51,723 nucleotides of DNA from an uncultured Erysipelotrichaceae bacterium (GCA_944326795.1 CALVFJ010000009.1:1-51723); one strand, 5' to 3'; positions 17,395-25,865 are shown, counted from the stretch's first letter. Notes: a model not told the origin generated them from the letters alone. Made by a program: numbers and translations.

Positions 17395-18537
17395 ATGAAA
17401 AAAATAAAGTTATATCGTTTCTTTCTAACGATATTAAGTTTGACCTTAATTTTAGGTTTAACCACTTCTTGTTCTTCGTCAAAAACATCATCTGAAGAAA
17501 AAATAAGCGTAAAAAATGATAAACCATCTAGGAACATTCCTACTACAAAAGGTGAAAAGGAAGAACCAGTAACCAGAAAAAATGATGATAGAAAATATGA
17601 AGCCGCTATTAAACAAGAAGATCAAGCACTTGAAATGTTAAAAAATAGCATTAATAAAGATGAATTTTATGTAGGAGCAGTTGTTTATCTAGGTTATGTA
17701 GGACCGGGCGATAAAAACTCATTAACAAAGTGGTTGAAGGATAATTGTGCGGACTATCTCGATCAAATGCCATTTATCTTAGATATCCCAAGAGATAGGA
17801 TCATTGGTCTGGGGCATGGTGATTTATTCTGTATCATTCCTAAAGATGATAATACGAGCATTTCAGTTAATCATATCACATGGAATTATGAAGATGATGA
17901 AATAACATCAATTATCGATGATGTGCTTTATCGTAGTGAGAATGCTGAACCATTGTTGGTGTTCGTAGAGCATGGTGCATGGCCAAGCAATCCAGATACT
18001 TTCATTGTCATTGTTGCTAATGATGGAAATATGGCACAATGGTATCCAATCATCAATGACCATGCTGATCCTATCTTGCCTTTTGATTCGATGGGAAATC
18101 CGCTTTTGATGGATCTTACGATTCAATATGAATATGTATATGATGATTATGATGAATATTGTTTTGGTGATAGTTGCTGGCTACCACCTACGACCTTAGG
18201 TTTAGCAAATACCAAATGGACATGGGATAAATGGCTTCTTGAATTATATTTTGATGATAGCGATACCAATTATCAACCATCAGCATACCTATATTTTCAT
18301 GAAGATGAAATCAAAGATTACGTTCTTGATTATTATGGATGTTGGGAAATGAAAGATAATTGTTTGGAATTAGAACTTTACGATTATAATGGTGACCATA
18401 TAAAGGGTTGCTTTCCAGTAATTATTGATCCATCGGGAGAAAATCTTCTTATTGAACAAGATAAAGTAAATAGAGTAAAACTACCATTCTTTGTCAATGA
18501 TGAAGTTTCTTTGAATTTAACATATTTATATGATTAA
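17395..18537 (+). CDS. Lipoprotein of unknown family
   Basis: A 380-residue lipoprotein with signal peptide ending LTTSC. A charged Ser/Lys/Glu linker (about 27-80) leads to an alpha/beta domain (about 85-230) with repeated short hydrophobic strands, then an acidic aromatic-rich C-terminal domain (about 245-380) that could be a lipocalin-like barrel (LANTKWTWDKWLLELYFDD). It follows the TPM gene by 14 bp with AAGGAGG. Its Trp/Asp-rich end recalls the lipoprotein at 13648, but I cannot prove homology. Function not recognised. Confidence 0.6.
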   Translation: MKKIKLYRFFLTILSLTLILGLTTSCSSSKTSSEEKISVKNDKPSRNIPTTKGEKEEPVTRKNDDRKYEAAIKQEDQALEMLKNSINKDEFYVGAVVYLGYVGPGDKNSLTKWLKDNCADYLDQMPFILDIPRDRIIGLGHGDLFCIIPKDDNTSISVNHITWNYEDDEITSIIDDVLYRSENAEPLLVFVEHGAWPSNPDTFIVIVANDGNMAQWYPIINDHADPILPFDSMGNPLLMDLTIQYEYVYDDYDEYCFGDSCWLPPTTLGLANTKWTWDKWLLELYFDDSDTNYQPSAYLYFHEDEIKDYVLDYYGCWEMKDNCLELELYDYNGDHIKGCFPVIIDPSGENLLIEQDKVNRVKLPFFVNDEVSLNLTYLYD

Positions 18538-18581
18538 AAAGTAAATACGAGATATCTGTAAAAAATGAGAGGAGAATTTAT

Positions 18582-19148
18582 ATGAGCATATTTGATAAAC
18601 TTAAAAATACTGCGGTGGGTGCTATGGCTTCATCTACGACAAATAAAGACCAAACAGTAAGCTTTAGTTTTAATAGATTACCAGAAAGCCTTGCTGAGCT
18701 ACAAGCTCTACCAGAAGCATCTCTCGATACTCCTTTTAAAACATCAGCTCTTACGGTCTTAGCTTTATGCGCATATGCAGCTGATCGTAATATCGGTAGC
18801 GAAATGCTTAATTGGCTTAGAGGACCTCGTCCTTTAAATGGACAAGATATTTCTTTTTTAAATGATCGCTTTCGCGATGGAAAAACATATCTTCCTTTTA
18901 CTTATTTTGTTGGAGCAACGCCAGACAATGACTACACGCCAGCGACTCCATATACCATCCGAGTCAAAAGCAACCATGTTTCAGCTCAGGAGCAAGGATA
19001 CATGAAGTTATTTATTCCTTGTGGGGGTGCAGATGATCCGCGTCCAATTAAACTGCGTCAACGCGGTAGTGATGGAAGGTGGTTCTTATGGGAACAGTAT
19101 TTGCTTACAGGGGTAAAAACACCAAAAGGTGCTGATCCATGGGGATAA
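18582..19148 (+). CDS. Conserved cytosolic protein, DUF6935-like
   Basis: A 188-residue protein with no signal peptide or membrane segment. Key stretches are LPESLAELQALPEASLDTPFKTSAL, shown here only by its ends LPESLAEL and FKTSAL, then ALCAYAADR, FLNDRF, YLPFTYFVGATPDNDYTP and RGSDGRWFLWEQYL. I recall this as the DUF6935 group, found beside YdjI/TPM-type genes in Bacillota; that name is from memory and should be treated as likely, not certain. No catalytic motif is evident. The gene is 44 bp after the lipoprotein with AGAGGAG as ribosome site. Confidence 0.6.
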   Translation: MSIFDKLKNTAVGAMASSTTNKDQTVSFSFNRLPESLAELQALPEASLDTPFKTSALTVLALCAYAADRNIGSEMLNWLRGPRPLNGQDISFLNDRFRDGKTYLPFTYFVGATPDNDYTPATPYTIRVKSNHVSAQEQGYMKLFIPCGGADDPRPIKLRQRGSDGRWFLWEQYLLTGVKTPKGADPWG

Positions 19149-19215
19149 TATATAGAAAAAATCAAAAAAACTTAATTGTTACAAGTAACCTAAGCTATTA
19201 GCATAGGAGGTAATT

Positions 19216-19593
19216 ATGAAAACAATTTTGTTTATTTCAGCTAACAAAATACTTGCTCATGGTTTATCTACGGCAATTTTATCCAAGCCAGAAGTTGGAT
19301 ATAAATGGACAACTCATCTTAATTATGCACAAGCTATGATTGGAGTCGATATTATTACGGCGGATATGGTGATTTTTGATATAGTAGATCAAAATGAAAT
19401 AGATCATGCTGTAAAGGTTTGTCAAAGGCTACGCTCAAGTAATCGTAACATTAAGATTTTGTTTTTGGTAAGACCTGAACAAGAAAACATTCGTAATAAA
19501 TCTGTTGATGCACAAAATGCAGGAATAATTAATAATTTTATTTTCTATGATAATTCTATGAATTATTTACTTGCTAAGTTAGAGGCATTATAG
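19216..19593 (+). CDS. Degenerate receiver-like protein, copy 2
   Basis: A 125-residue single-domain protein, paralogue of 8751. The fold order fits a receiver: strand KTILFIS, helix with KILAHGL, strand 3 MVIFDIVD, strand 4 IKILFLV and the end NNFIFYDNSMNYLLAKL. Unlike copy 1 it keeps an Asp in strand 3 (FDIV), but the paired acidic residues of an active receiver are missing at the N-terminus. AGGAGG precedes the ATG. It closes the long operon that copy 1 opens, so the two bracket the SPFH/TPM genes. They may be signalling adaptors. Function unknown. Confidence 0.65.
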   Translation: MKTILFISANKILAHGLSTAILSKPEVGYKWTTHLNYAQAMIGVDIITADMVIFDIVDQNEIDHAVKVCQRLRSSNRNIKILFLVRPEQENIRNKSVDAQNAGIINNFIFYDNSMNYLLAKLEAL

Positions 19594-20265
19594 TTTATAA
19601 AGGTAATTAATACGTTTGATAAAATTTAAAGCATAACAATATTGTTTAAAAAATGTGATTACTTAATGTATATGATAAGTACATTAATTGATATGGTAAT
19701 CATTTACAAGCTTAATAAATAAACGTTATATTACATAAAAATTATAAAATTTTTGTGGTAACAAATGGTATATTTAGGTAATGATATATATAAAGAAAAA
19801 ATTGAATAGTGATCTCAGGTAAGCTTTGATGAATTTGTATAATATGAATACATAATTCGTAGGTATGCAGATGTGCTCAAATTAGCTTCGTTTATTCAAT
19901 AATCAAGGTTCAGTAGATTAATCATATATTCTAGACTCTTTTGAAATGTTGATCATCAACAGCATTTTGGGAAAATTAAATGCAAAAATTTGAAAAGATA
20001 TCTAGGTAAATATAGGCTGTTGAAGCATATTATGAATAATATGTCGATGAAAATGTACACGATTTTTCAACTAGGTTGCAAAAAAATTATATCTAAAGAA
20101 AAAAGGTGTTGATATTTATTGATGATCACAGGAGAAATACTTAGTTAGATTGTATCGTATAAATTTATAGAGTGCATAAAAGATATATCAGATTATAAAA
20201 TAAAATTTTGTCAACAGACAATATAGTATTATTTACTACGAGGGGATTTTCGCGTAACGAAAAAA
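19594..20265 (+). other. 672-bp AT-rich noncoding stretch with a large hairpin
   Basis: No convincing gene is present. At 19656-19702 TGATTAC plus TTAATGTA pair with TACATTAA and GTAATCA, a 15-bp stem with an 8-nt bulge on the 3-prime side and a 9-nt loop. There is no T run. Bases 19601-19642 resemble 9177-9216, and 20072-20095 resembles 9300-9320. It may hold a small RNA, or decayed duplicated DNA. The third regulon motif begins immediately after. Confidence 0.5.
19601..19642. repeat. Diverged repeat downstream of receiver-like gene 2
   Basis: Partner of 9177-9216. It begins AGGTAATTAAT and ends AGCATAACAATAT, and lies 8 bp after the second receiver-like gene, as the first copy lies about 49 bp after the first. 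Confidence 0.5.
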
Positions 20266-20310
20266 CTATCCATAACGGGTAGGGTGTGGAATGTAAAATA
20301 AGGTTATAAT
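20266..20310 (+). promoter_or_regulatory. Regulon motif copy 3: inverted repeat plus -10
   Basis: CTATCC (20266-20271), five bases, GGGTAG (20277-20282) and GGT, then exactly 19 nt to a perfect TATAAT (20305-20310). One base of the left half differs from the other copies. It should drive the small lipoprotein at 20376. Confidence 0.75.
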
Positions 20311-20375
20311 AATATCAAACATCCACGATGCAGATAGATTATACTCTTGCATTAAAATGAAGAAAGGAGATAAGT

Positions 20376-20759
20376 ATGAAAATCAACATGAAGAAGCGAG
20401 CATTTACATTTCTAATGATTCTGGTAATGGTGATTGGCTTGGTTGCCTGTGGCAGTAAAACTATTGCAGGTAATTACAAGTTGACTGAAATTGAATCATA
20501 CGGTGAAAAAATGAGCGTAGAAGACCTAGCTAGTCTATTGGGAATGGATATCGACATGACCTTAAATTTAAAAAGTGATAAAAGTTTTGTTTGGGATACA
20601 GGCTTTTGGGGAGAGGATGAAAGTATCATTGGCAGTTGGCAGATAGAAGGAGATTCTTTGATCTTAATTGTTGAAGGTGAGGAATTATCTGGTACTTTTG
20701 ACGGTAAAAGCATCAATATGGATTTTGAAGGTGAGATATTTATTTTTGAGAAGCAATAG
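20376..20759 (+). CDS. Small lipocalin-like lipoprotein under the regulon motif
   Basis: A 127-residue lipoprotein with lipobox LVAC followed by about 100 residues of alternating strands: GNYKLTEIES, MTLNLKSDKSFVW, GSWQIEGDSLIL and GTFDGKSINMDFEG. This is the pattern of small lipocalin-like or META-like beta barrels that Bacillota export. The start has a strong AAAGGAG site. It is monocistronic, between motif copy 3 and a terminator, so it may be the most direct output of the regulon. The ligand or partner is unknown. Confidence 0.75.
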   Translation: MKINMKKRAFTFLMILVMVIGLVACGSKTIAGNYKLTEIESYGEKMSVEDLASLLGMDIDMTLNLKSDKSFVWDTGFWGEDESIIGSWQIEGDSLILIVEGEELSGTFDGKSINMDFEGEIFIFEKQ

Positions 20760-20831
20760 ATTTATGCAAATTATTCTTTAGAACATTATGATTATAATGT
20801 TGAGGTTCTACAATAATAGTTGAGATGAAGA

Positions 20832-20868
20832 AAAGATTAGATGAAAATTTGATATCTAATCTTTTTTT
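20832..20868 (+). terminator. Terminator of the lipocalin-like lipoprotein gene
   Basis: AAAGATTAGAT (20832-20842) pairs perfectly with ATCTAATCTTT (20854-20864), followed by T residues to 20868. Confidence 0.85.
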
Positions 20869-21009
20869 GTGTATGTAAAAAATAAAAGGTTAAATTACTT
20901 ATTGAGATAGTAGTTTGCTTAAAAAAATTCGTAGCTTGGGGAAAGATGAAAAGCAGTATCGAAAATTATTTCGCTAAAGAAAATATGAATAAATTTTACA
21001 AAAAAAATA

Positions 21010-21037
21010 TTGCATTTTGGTGAATATTATATATAAT
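21010..21037 (+). promoter_or_regulatory. Promoter of the XRE-cupin/potABCD operon
   Basis: TTGCAT (21010-21015), a 16-bp spacer and TATAAT (21032-21037). The strong ribosome site AAAGGAGGT precedes the ATG at 21098. Confidence 0.6.
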
Positions 21038-21097
21038 AAATTTGGTTTAATTAATAATAACTTTTAGTTTAGCAATATTAAACAAAAGGAGGTAGTT

Positions 21098-21637
21098 ATG
21101 GATCTAGGTAATCGCATTAGAAATTTGCGAAATAAAAATGGGCTTACCTTAGAGGAATTAGCTAGTCGCTGCGAGCTTACCAAAGGTTTCTTAAGCCAAT
21201 TGGAACGTAATCTTACGCAGCCGTCGATCACGACTTTGGAAGACATCTGTGAAGCTTTAGGCATTACCATGAGCAAGTTTTTTGAAGAAGAAACTGATGA
21301 ACAGATTGTCTTTTCACCTGATGACGCCTTTGTTGATGAGAAGGAACTGACCATTACTAATTGGATCATTCCAAACGCCCAAAAAAACGAAATGGAACCG
21401 ATCATTCTCGAGCTTAAACCTAGTGGAGAATCACAGCTGATCTATCCTCATGAAGGTGAAGAGTTTGGCTATGTTTTAAGCGGGAAGATCACGATCTATT
21501 TCGAACAGGATAAAAAAGGGATCGTAGTCAAGAAAAATGAAGCATTTTATATCAATGGCGATAAAGAGCATTATCTTAGAAATGATGCGATGAACAATGC
21601 TAAGGTGCTGTGGGTATGTACCCCACCAATCTTTTAG
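21098..21637 (+). CDS. XRE-family regulator with cupin domain, likely polyamine-responsive
   Basis: A 179-residue regulator. The N-terminal helix-turn-helix (about 1-62) has IRNLRNKNGLTLEELA and LSQLERNLTQPSITTLEDI. The C-terminal cupin barrel (about 105-178) has IYPHEGEEFGYVLSGKITIY and YINGDKEHYLRN. PuuR-like proteins of this build regulate polyamine genes, and this one lies 12 bp before potABCD, so it very probably controls the operon and itself in response to putrescine or spermidine. Operator and ligand are inference. Confidence 0.85.
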   Translation: MDLGNRIRNLRNKNGLTLEELASRCELTKGFLSQLERNLTQPSITTLEDICEALGITMSKFFEEETDEQIVFSPDDAFVDEKELTITNWIIPNAQKNEMEPIILELKPSGESQLIYPHEGEEFGYVLSGKITIYFEQDKKGIVVKKNEAFYINGDKEHYLRNDAMNNAKVLWVCTPPIF

Positions 21638-21649
21638 GGGGAGGATTTC

Positions 21650-23218
21650 ATGAAAAAAATTATTCAGTTTAAAAATATCGTTAAACAATTTGACAATCAG
21701 ATCGTTTTAAAGGGCATCAACCTAGATATTTATGAAAATGAATTTGTTACTTTATTAGGACCAAGCGGTTGTGGTAAGACCACTTTGCTGCGGATCCTAG
21801 GTGGTTTCTTGGATGCCGATGATGGTGAAATTATTTTCGATGGTGAAGAAATTAGCAAGGTGCCAGCCTATAAACGTGATATTAATACGGTATTCCAAAA
21901 GTATGCTTTGTTTCCGCATCTAAATGTTTATGATAATATTGCCTTTGGCTTAAAACTGAAGAAAGTATCAAAGGATATCATCGAGCAGAAAGTTAATCGT
22001 ATGCTAAGCTTGGTAGGCCTTGAAGGCTATGCCAAACGTGATGTTACCTTGTTGTCAGGCGGACAGCAGCAACGTGTGGCGATTGCTAGAGCTTTGGTCA
22101 ATGAGCCTAATGTCTTATTGCTTGATGAGCCATTAGGTGCTTTGGATCTTAAGTTAAGAAAAGAAATGCAGATCGAACTTAAGAACATTCAACAAGAAGT
22201 AGGCATCACCTTTATCTTTGTTACCCACGATCAGGAAGAAGCCTTAACGATGTCCGATAAGATCGTGGTCATGAAAGATGGCGAGATCCAACAGGTGGGA
22301 ACGCCTACGGAAATATATAATGAACCGATCAATGAATATGTCGCTCGTTTTATCGGTGAATCAAATATCATTGATGGTATCATGAAGGATGATTATCTAG
22401 TAAATTTTGATGATCATGATTATAAATGTGTAGATTTTGGCTTTAAGAAAAATGAACCGGTAGATATCGTTATCCGTCCTGAAGATATCGATCTAGTACC
22501 ACGTAATAAGGGCATCATGAATGGGGAAGTAAAATCGGTGCTGTTCAAAGGCGTACATTATGAGATCATCGTTGAAACGACTAGCGGTACTTCTAAAACA
22601 GTAACCATGCATGTCTTAGGAAATAAGGATATCGTCAATGATGAGGCGCATGAAAAGATAAGCGCTAGTGATTTCTATATGGATCTTGAAGATGTGGAAA
22701 ATCTTACGGATGCTATTGTGGTAGCTAGAGCTAATGCTCAAGCCTGGAATAATGAAGATGAAGATGTTTCTTTGGCAAAGATCGAATATGATGTCAAAAA
22801 TGCCATCGGTACCTATCCTTGTACCTTTGCAACAGCTAAAGGCACCGAAATTACGATCAATATTACGGTAGTTAAGCCGGTATATACCGAAGATAAAGCT
22901 AACGATGAAGCAATCCAAGCTTTTGATTTCTACAAGACCGTTGATGAGATCAAAGAAAGCATTGCTTTAGATACAGATCTAAAACAATGGGCAAACGCTC
23001 AAGCTTGGTCATTGGAAGATGAAAGTCCAATTGAGATTTGGGATGTTAAATATGATTTTGATGACGAAGATATCAAGGAAGGCGATTATCAAATCACATT
23101 CTCGACCATGGGACGTGAATTAAAGGTCCATACTACTGATTATCAAGAGGTAGGAACCAAGGTAGGGGTATTGTTTGCTCCTGAAGATCTGCACGTTATG
23201 AGCAAGATGGGTAATTGA
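21650..23218 (+). CDS. potA: Spermidine/putrescine ABC transporter ATPase with repeat insertion
   Basis: A 522-residue ATPase, far longer than the usual 350-370. Residues 1-240 are standard: Walker A GPSGCGKT (37-44), Q-loop FQKYALFPH, signature SGGQQQR (136-142), Walker B LLLDE (156-160) and H193. The C-terminal TOBE region starts normally ([11 protein letters not shown], about 299-309) but is split. About 180 residues (roughly 313-490) are inserted before it resumes at [17 protein letters not shown]. The insert contains two similar units sharing the words ANAQAW, at about 361-366 and 448-453, each with ADFY- or FDFY-like starts. Such repeats look like those of surface proteins, yet this is a cytosolic subunit. 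potB follows after 1 bp. Confidence 0.9.
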   Translation: MKKIIQFKNIVKQFDNQIVLKGINLDIYENEFVTLLGPSGCGKTTLLRILGGFLDADDGEIIFDGEEISKVPAYKRDINTVFQKYALFPHLNVYDNIAFGLKLKKVSKDIIEQKVNRMLSLVGLEGYAKRDVTLLSGGQQQRVAIARALVNEPNVLLLDEPLGALDLKLRKEMQIELKNIQQEVGITFIFVTHDQEEALTMSDKIVVMKDGEIQQVGTPTEIYNEPINEYVARFIGESNIIDGIMKDDYLVNFDDHDYKCVDFGFKKNEPVDIVIRPEDIDLVPRNKGIMNGEVKSVLFKGVHYEIIVETTSGTSKTVTMHVLGNKDIVNDEAHEKISASDFYMDLEDVENLTDAIVVARANAQAWNNEDEDVSLAKIEYDVKNAIGTYPCTFATAKGTEITINITVVKPVYTEDKANDEAIQAFDFYKTVDEIKESIALDTDLKQWANAQAWSLEDESPIEIWDVKYDFDDEDIKEGDYQITFSTMGRELKVHTTDYQEVGTKVGVLFAPEDLHVMSKMGN

Positions 23219-23219
23219 T

Positions 23220-24002
23220 ATGAAGAGCTTTTCACGTTTTACCTATCCATATATCATATGGATGATCATCATGATCTGCCTTCCGATGCTGATGATCGTG
23301 TTCTATGCTTTTACGACCCAAGGAAATGAGGTCTTGACCCTACAATTTACTTTGGATAATTTTTTAAGATTTTTTGAGGATAGCATCTTCCCTAGCGTGT
23401 TGTGGCGCTCGTTGAAGATTGCAATCAATACGACCCTTATTTGTATTGCCATCGGTTATCCTTGTGCTTATGTTATTTCTAAATTGCCTGGTAATAAACA
23501 AAGCTTGATGGTCTTGCTTATTACTTTGCCGATGTGGATCAATATGTTGGTGAGAACGTACGCATGGCGGGGCATGTTAAATGACAGCGGATTATCTAAT
23601 GAAATGAAGGTATATATCGGTATGGTATATAACTTCTTGCCTTTTATGATCTTGCAGATCCATACTTCTTTGAGCAAGATGGATCAAAGCTTGTTAGCAG
23701 CGGCAGAAGATCTAGGAGCTAGCAAATGGCAGGCATTTTTAAAGGTTACCTTGCCTTTAAGCTTACCAGGGGTCATCAGTGGCATTACCTTGGTATTTTT
23801 GCCGGCGGTATCGAGCTTCTTCATTCCTAAATTGTTAGGAGGAGGAGACTTTGTCTTGATCGGTAACTTGATCGAAAGCTACTTTATCTCCACCGGTGAC
23901 TGGAACTTTGGAAGTGCTATTTCCTTGATCATGGCGGTGATCATCTTGATTTCTATGTATATAACCAAGAAGCTGGATCGTCAATCCAAGGAGGTACATT
24001 AA
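23220..24002 (+). CDS. potB: Polyamine ABC transporter permease
   Basis: A 260-residue inner-membrane permease with six predicted helices, starting at about residue 13. The binding-protein-dependent transport motif is at about residues 158-175 (AAEDLGASKWQAFLKVTLPL), and INMLVRTYAWRGML is the PotB hallmark. It starts 1 bp after the potA stop, and its TAA overlaps the potC ATG as TAATG, so translation is coupled. With PotC it should form the pore for putrescine or spermidine uptake. Confidence 0.93.
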   Translation: MKSFSRFTYPYIIWMIIMICLPMLMIVFYAFTTQGNEVLTLQFTLDNFLRFFEDSIFPSVLWRSLKIAINTTLICIAIGYPCAYVISKLPGNKQSLMVLLITLPMWINMLVRTYAWRGMLNDSGLSNEMKVYIGMVYNFLPFMILQIHTSLSKMDQSLLAAAEDLGASKWQAFLKVTLPLSLPGVISGITLVFLPAVSSFFIPKLLGGGDFVLIGNLIESYFISTGDWNFGSAISLIMAVIILISMYITKKLDRQSKEVH

Positions 24003-24820
24003 TGAAAAAAGGTGCCTTGTTGTCAAAGATCTATTTATTCTTGATCTTATTATTCTTTTATGCGCCAATCGTTTATGTGTGCTTTTTCAGCTTCAATGAT
24101 TCAAAGTCACTTAGTCATTTTACGGGTTTCTCTTTGCAATGGTATGAAAAAATGTTTAGAGATCGAACGATCATGGAAGCTATCTATTATACGGTGATCA
24201 TCGCAATCATCGCAACGGTGGTTTCTACGATCGTAGGAACGATCACGGCAATTGGCATGAGCAAATCTCGTAAATTGATCAAAGAATCAATTGAACAGGT
24301 AAATAATTTACCGATGCTTAATCCAGAGATCGTTACCGCTATTGGCTTTATGTTGTTTTTTACTTCATTAAAGATCGAATTAGGCTTTATGACCTTATTG
24401 TTAGCACATATTGCCTTTTGTATCCCGTATGTGATCTTGAGCGTTATGCCAAAATTGCGACAACTAGATGATAATTTGGCGGAAGCAGCCCTTGATCTTG
24501 GGTGTACACCTTTGCAAGCACTGACCAAGGTCATCATTCCGCAGATCAAGCCTGGTATCGTAGCAGGAGCATTGGTTGCCTTTACCATGTCCTTTGATGA
24601 TTTTGTCATCTCTTTGTTTACGACTGGCCCGGGCATCAATAATATTTCGATCTATGTATATTCAAATGTTAAGAGGATCAATCCTACCATCAACGCATTA
24701 TCGACGATCATCGTCGTGGTCATAACGATCGTTTTGGTCTTAGTTAATGTGATACCAATGATAAAAGATAGAAGGGGAAAGAAAAGAAATGAAAAAATTA
24801 TGGAAAGCAGTATTAGCTAG
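24002..24820 (+). CDS. potC: Polyamine ABC transporter permease
   Basis: A 272-residue permease with six helices. The opening FFYAPIVYVCFFSFNDSKS and the EAA-loop AALDLGCTPLQALTKVIIP (about 161-179) are typical of PotC, as is the later MSFDDFVISLFTTGPG. The start overlaps the potB stop. Its last 32 bp overlap potD, which starts in another frame. It pairs with PotB. Confidence 0.93.
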   Translation: MKKGALLSKIYLFLILLFFYAPIVYVCFFSFNDSKSLSHFTGFSLQWYEKMFRDRTIMEAIYYTVIIAIIATVVSTIVGTITAIGMSKSRKLIKESIEQVNNLPMLNPEIVTAIGFMLFFTSLKIELGFMTLLLAHIAFCIPYVILSVMPKLRQLDDNLAEAALDLGCTPLQALTKVIIPQIKPGIVAGALVAFTMSFDDFVISLFTTGPGINNISIYVYSNVKRINPTINALSTIIVVVITIVLVLVNVIPMIKDRRGKKRNEKIMESSIS

Positions 24821-25865
24821 CATGCTGGTGCTAGGAATGAGCGGATGCAGCTCATCTAGCGATGTTGAACAGGTCATGGACGCGGAAGAGGTCTATGGAT
24901 GCAATGTTTTGAATGTTTACAACTGGGGCGAGTATATCGGAGAAAATACGATCAGTAATTTTGAAAAGATGTATAATGCTAAGGTAAACTATTCTTTATT
25001 TGATTCTAATGAAGCAATGTATACCAAACTTTTAGGCGGTAGCGCTTATGACATCTTGGTTCCAAGTGATTATATGATCGAACGCTTGATCGATGAAGAT
25101 CTATTGCAGCCAATCGATAAGAATATCGTAACTAATCTTGGCAATTTGGCTGATGGCGTAAAGAATCTGCCATATGACCCAGATAATACATATTCTGTGC
25201 CATATTTCTGGGGAATGGTTGGTATCGTTTACAATAAGAACAATGTATCTCAGGAACAATTAGAAGCTGAAGGCTACAATATCTTGTTAGATGAACAATA
25301 TAAAGGTAAGGTATTCTTATATGATTCGGAAAGAGATAGCTTCATGATGGCATTTAAAGCTTTAGGATATTCGATGAATACTGAAAATGAAGATGAGATC
25401 CAAGCAGCATATCAATGGCTATTAGATGTAAATGAAGCTGTTGATCCTGCGTTTGTAACTGATGAAGTAATCGATGCCATGGTCAATGGGGAAAAAGATA
25501 TCGCGATCATGTATAGCGGTGACGCAGCATATGTTCTAAGCGAAAACGAAGATATGGCTTACTTTACGCCAAACAGCGGCACTAATGTTTGGTCAGATGC
25601 TATGGTAATACCAGCTAATGCTAAATGTCCAGGTTTAGCAAATGAATTTATCAACTATATGTTAACTTATGAAGCAGCATATGATAATTCGTATACGGTT
25701 GGTTATACTTCTGCTAATGCTCAGGTCATGGAAGAATTATCCGAAGAGTATGATCCAAGCGCATATATTCCTCGTACCGGTTATGAAAAAGATGAAGTAT
25801 TCAAACATAACGAAGTATTGAAAAAAGAATTGACCGATCTTTGGATCAAAGTTAAAAATTCATAA
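24789..25865 (+). CDS. potD: Polyamine-binding lipoprotein
   Basis: A 358-residue lipoprotein with lipobox GMSGC and the PotD signatures LNVYNWGEYI, YDILVPSDYMIERLI, YFWGMVGIVYNK and IAIMYSGDAAY. It captures spermidine or putrescine outside the membrane and hands it to PotBC. The ATG lies inside the end of potC, behind AGAAGGGGAAAG. The operon ends at a strong bidirectional terminator directly after the stop. Confidence 0.93.
   Translation: MKKLWKAVLASMLVLGMSGCSSSSDVEQVMDAEEVYGCNVLNVYNWGEYIGENTISNFEKMYNAKVNYSLFDSNEAMYTKLLGGSAYDILVPSDYMIERLIDEDLLQPIDKNIVTNLGNLADGVKNLPYDPDNTYSVPYFWGMVGIVYNKNNVSQEQLEAEGYNILLDEQYKGKVFLYDSERDSFMMAFKALGYSMNTENEDEIQAAYQWLLDVNEAVDPAFVTDEVIDAMVNGEKDIAIMYSGDAAYVLSENEDMAYFTPNSGTNVWSDAMVIPANAKCPGLANEFINYMLTYEAAYDNSYTVGYTSANAQVMEELSEEYDPSAYIPRTGYEKDEVFKHNEVLKKELTDLWIKVKNS

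Larger units (their letters stand above)
20760..21097 (+). other. Intergenic region: terminator plus promoter of the pot operon
   Basis: Contains the terminator at 20832-20868 and the promoter at 21010-21037, described separately. GTTTAAT near 21048 and ATTAAAC near 21077 form a 7-bp inverted repeat between promoter and ribosome site, a possible operator for the XRE-cupin regulator. Nothing coding is seen. Confidence 0.5.

Noticed and set aside
12165-20759. The SPFH/TPM island as an anti-phage defence system
   Set aside because: No nuclease, NTPase, reverse transcriptase, TIR or similar effector is present; lipoproteins, TPM and SPFH proteins point to the envelope instead.
24187-24639. 150-codon minus-strand frame opposite potC
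   Set aside because: Antisense shadow of a clear permease gene.
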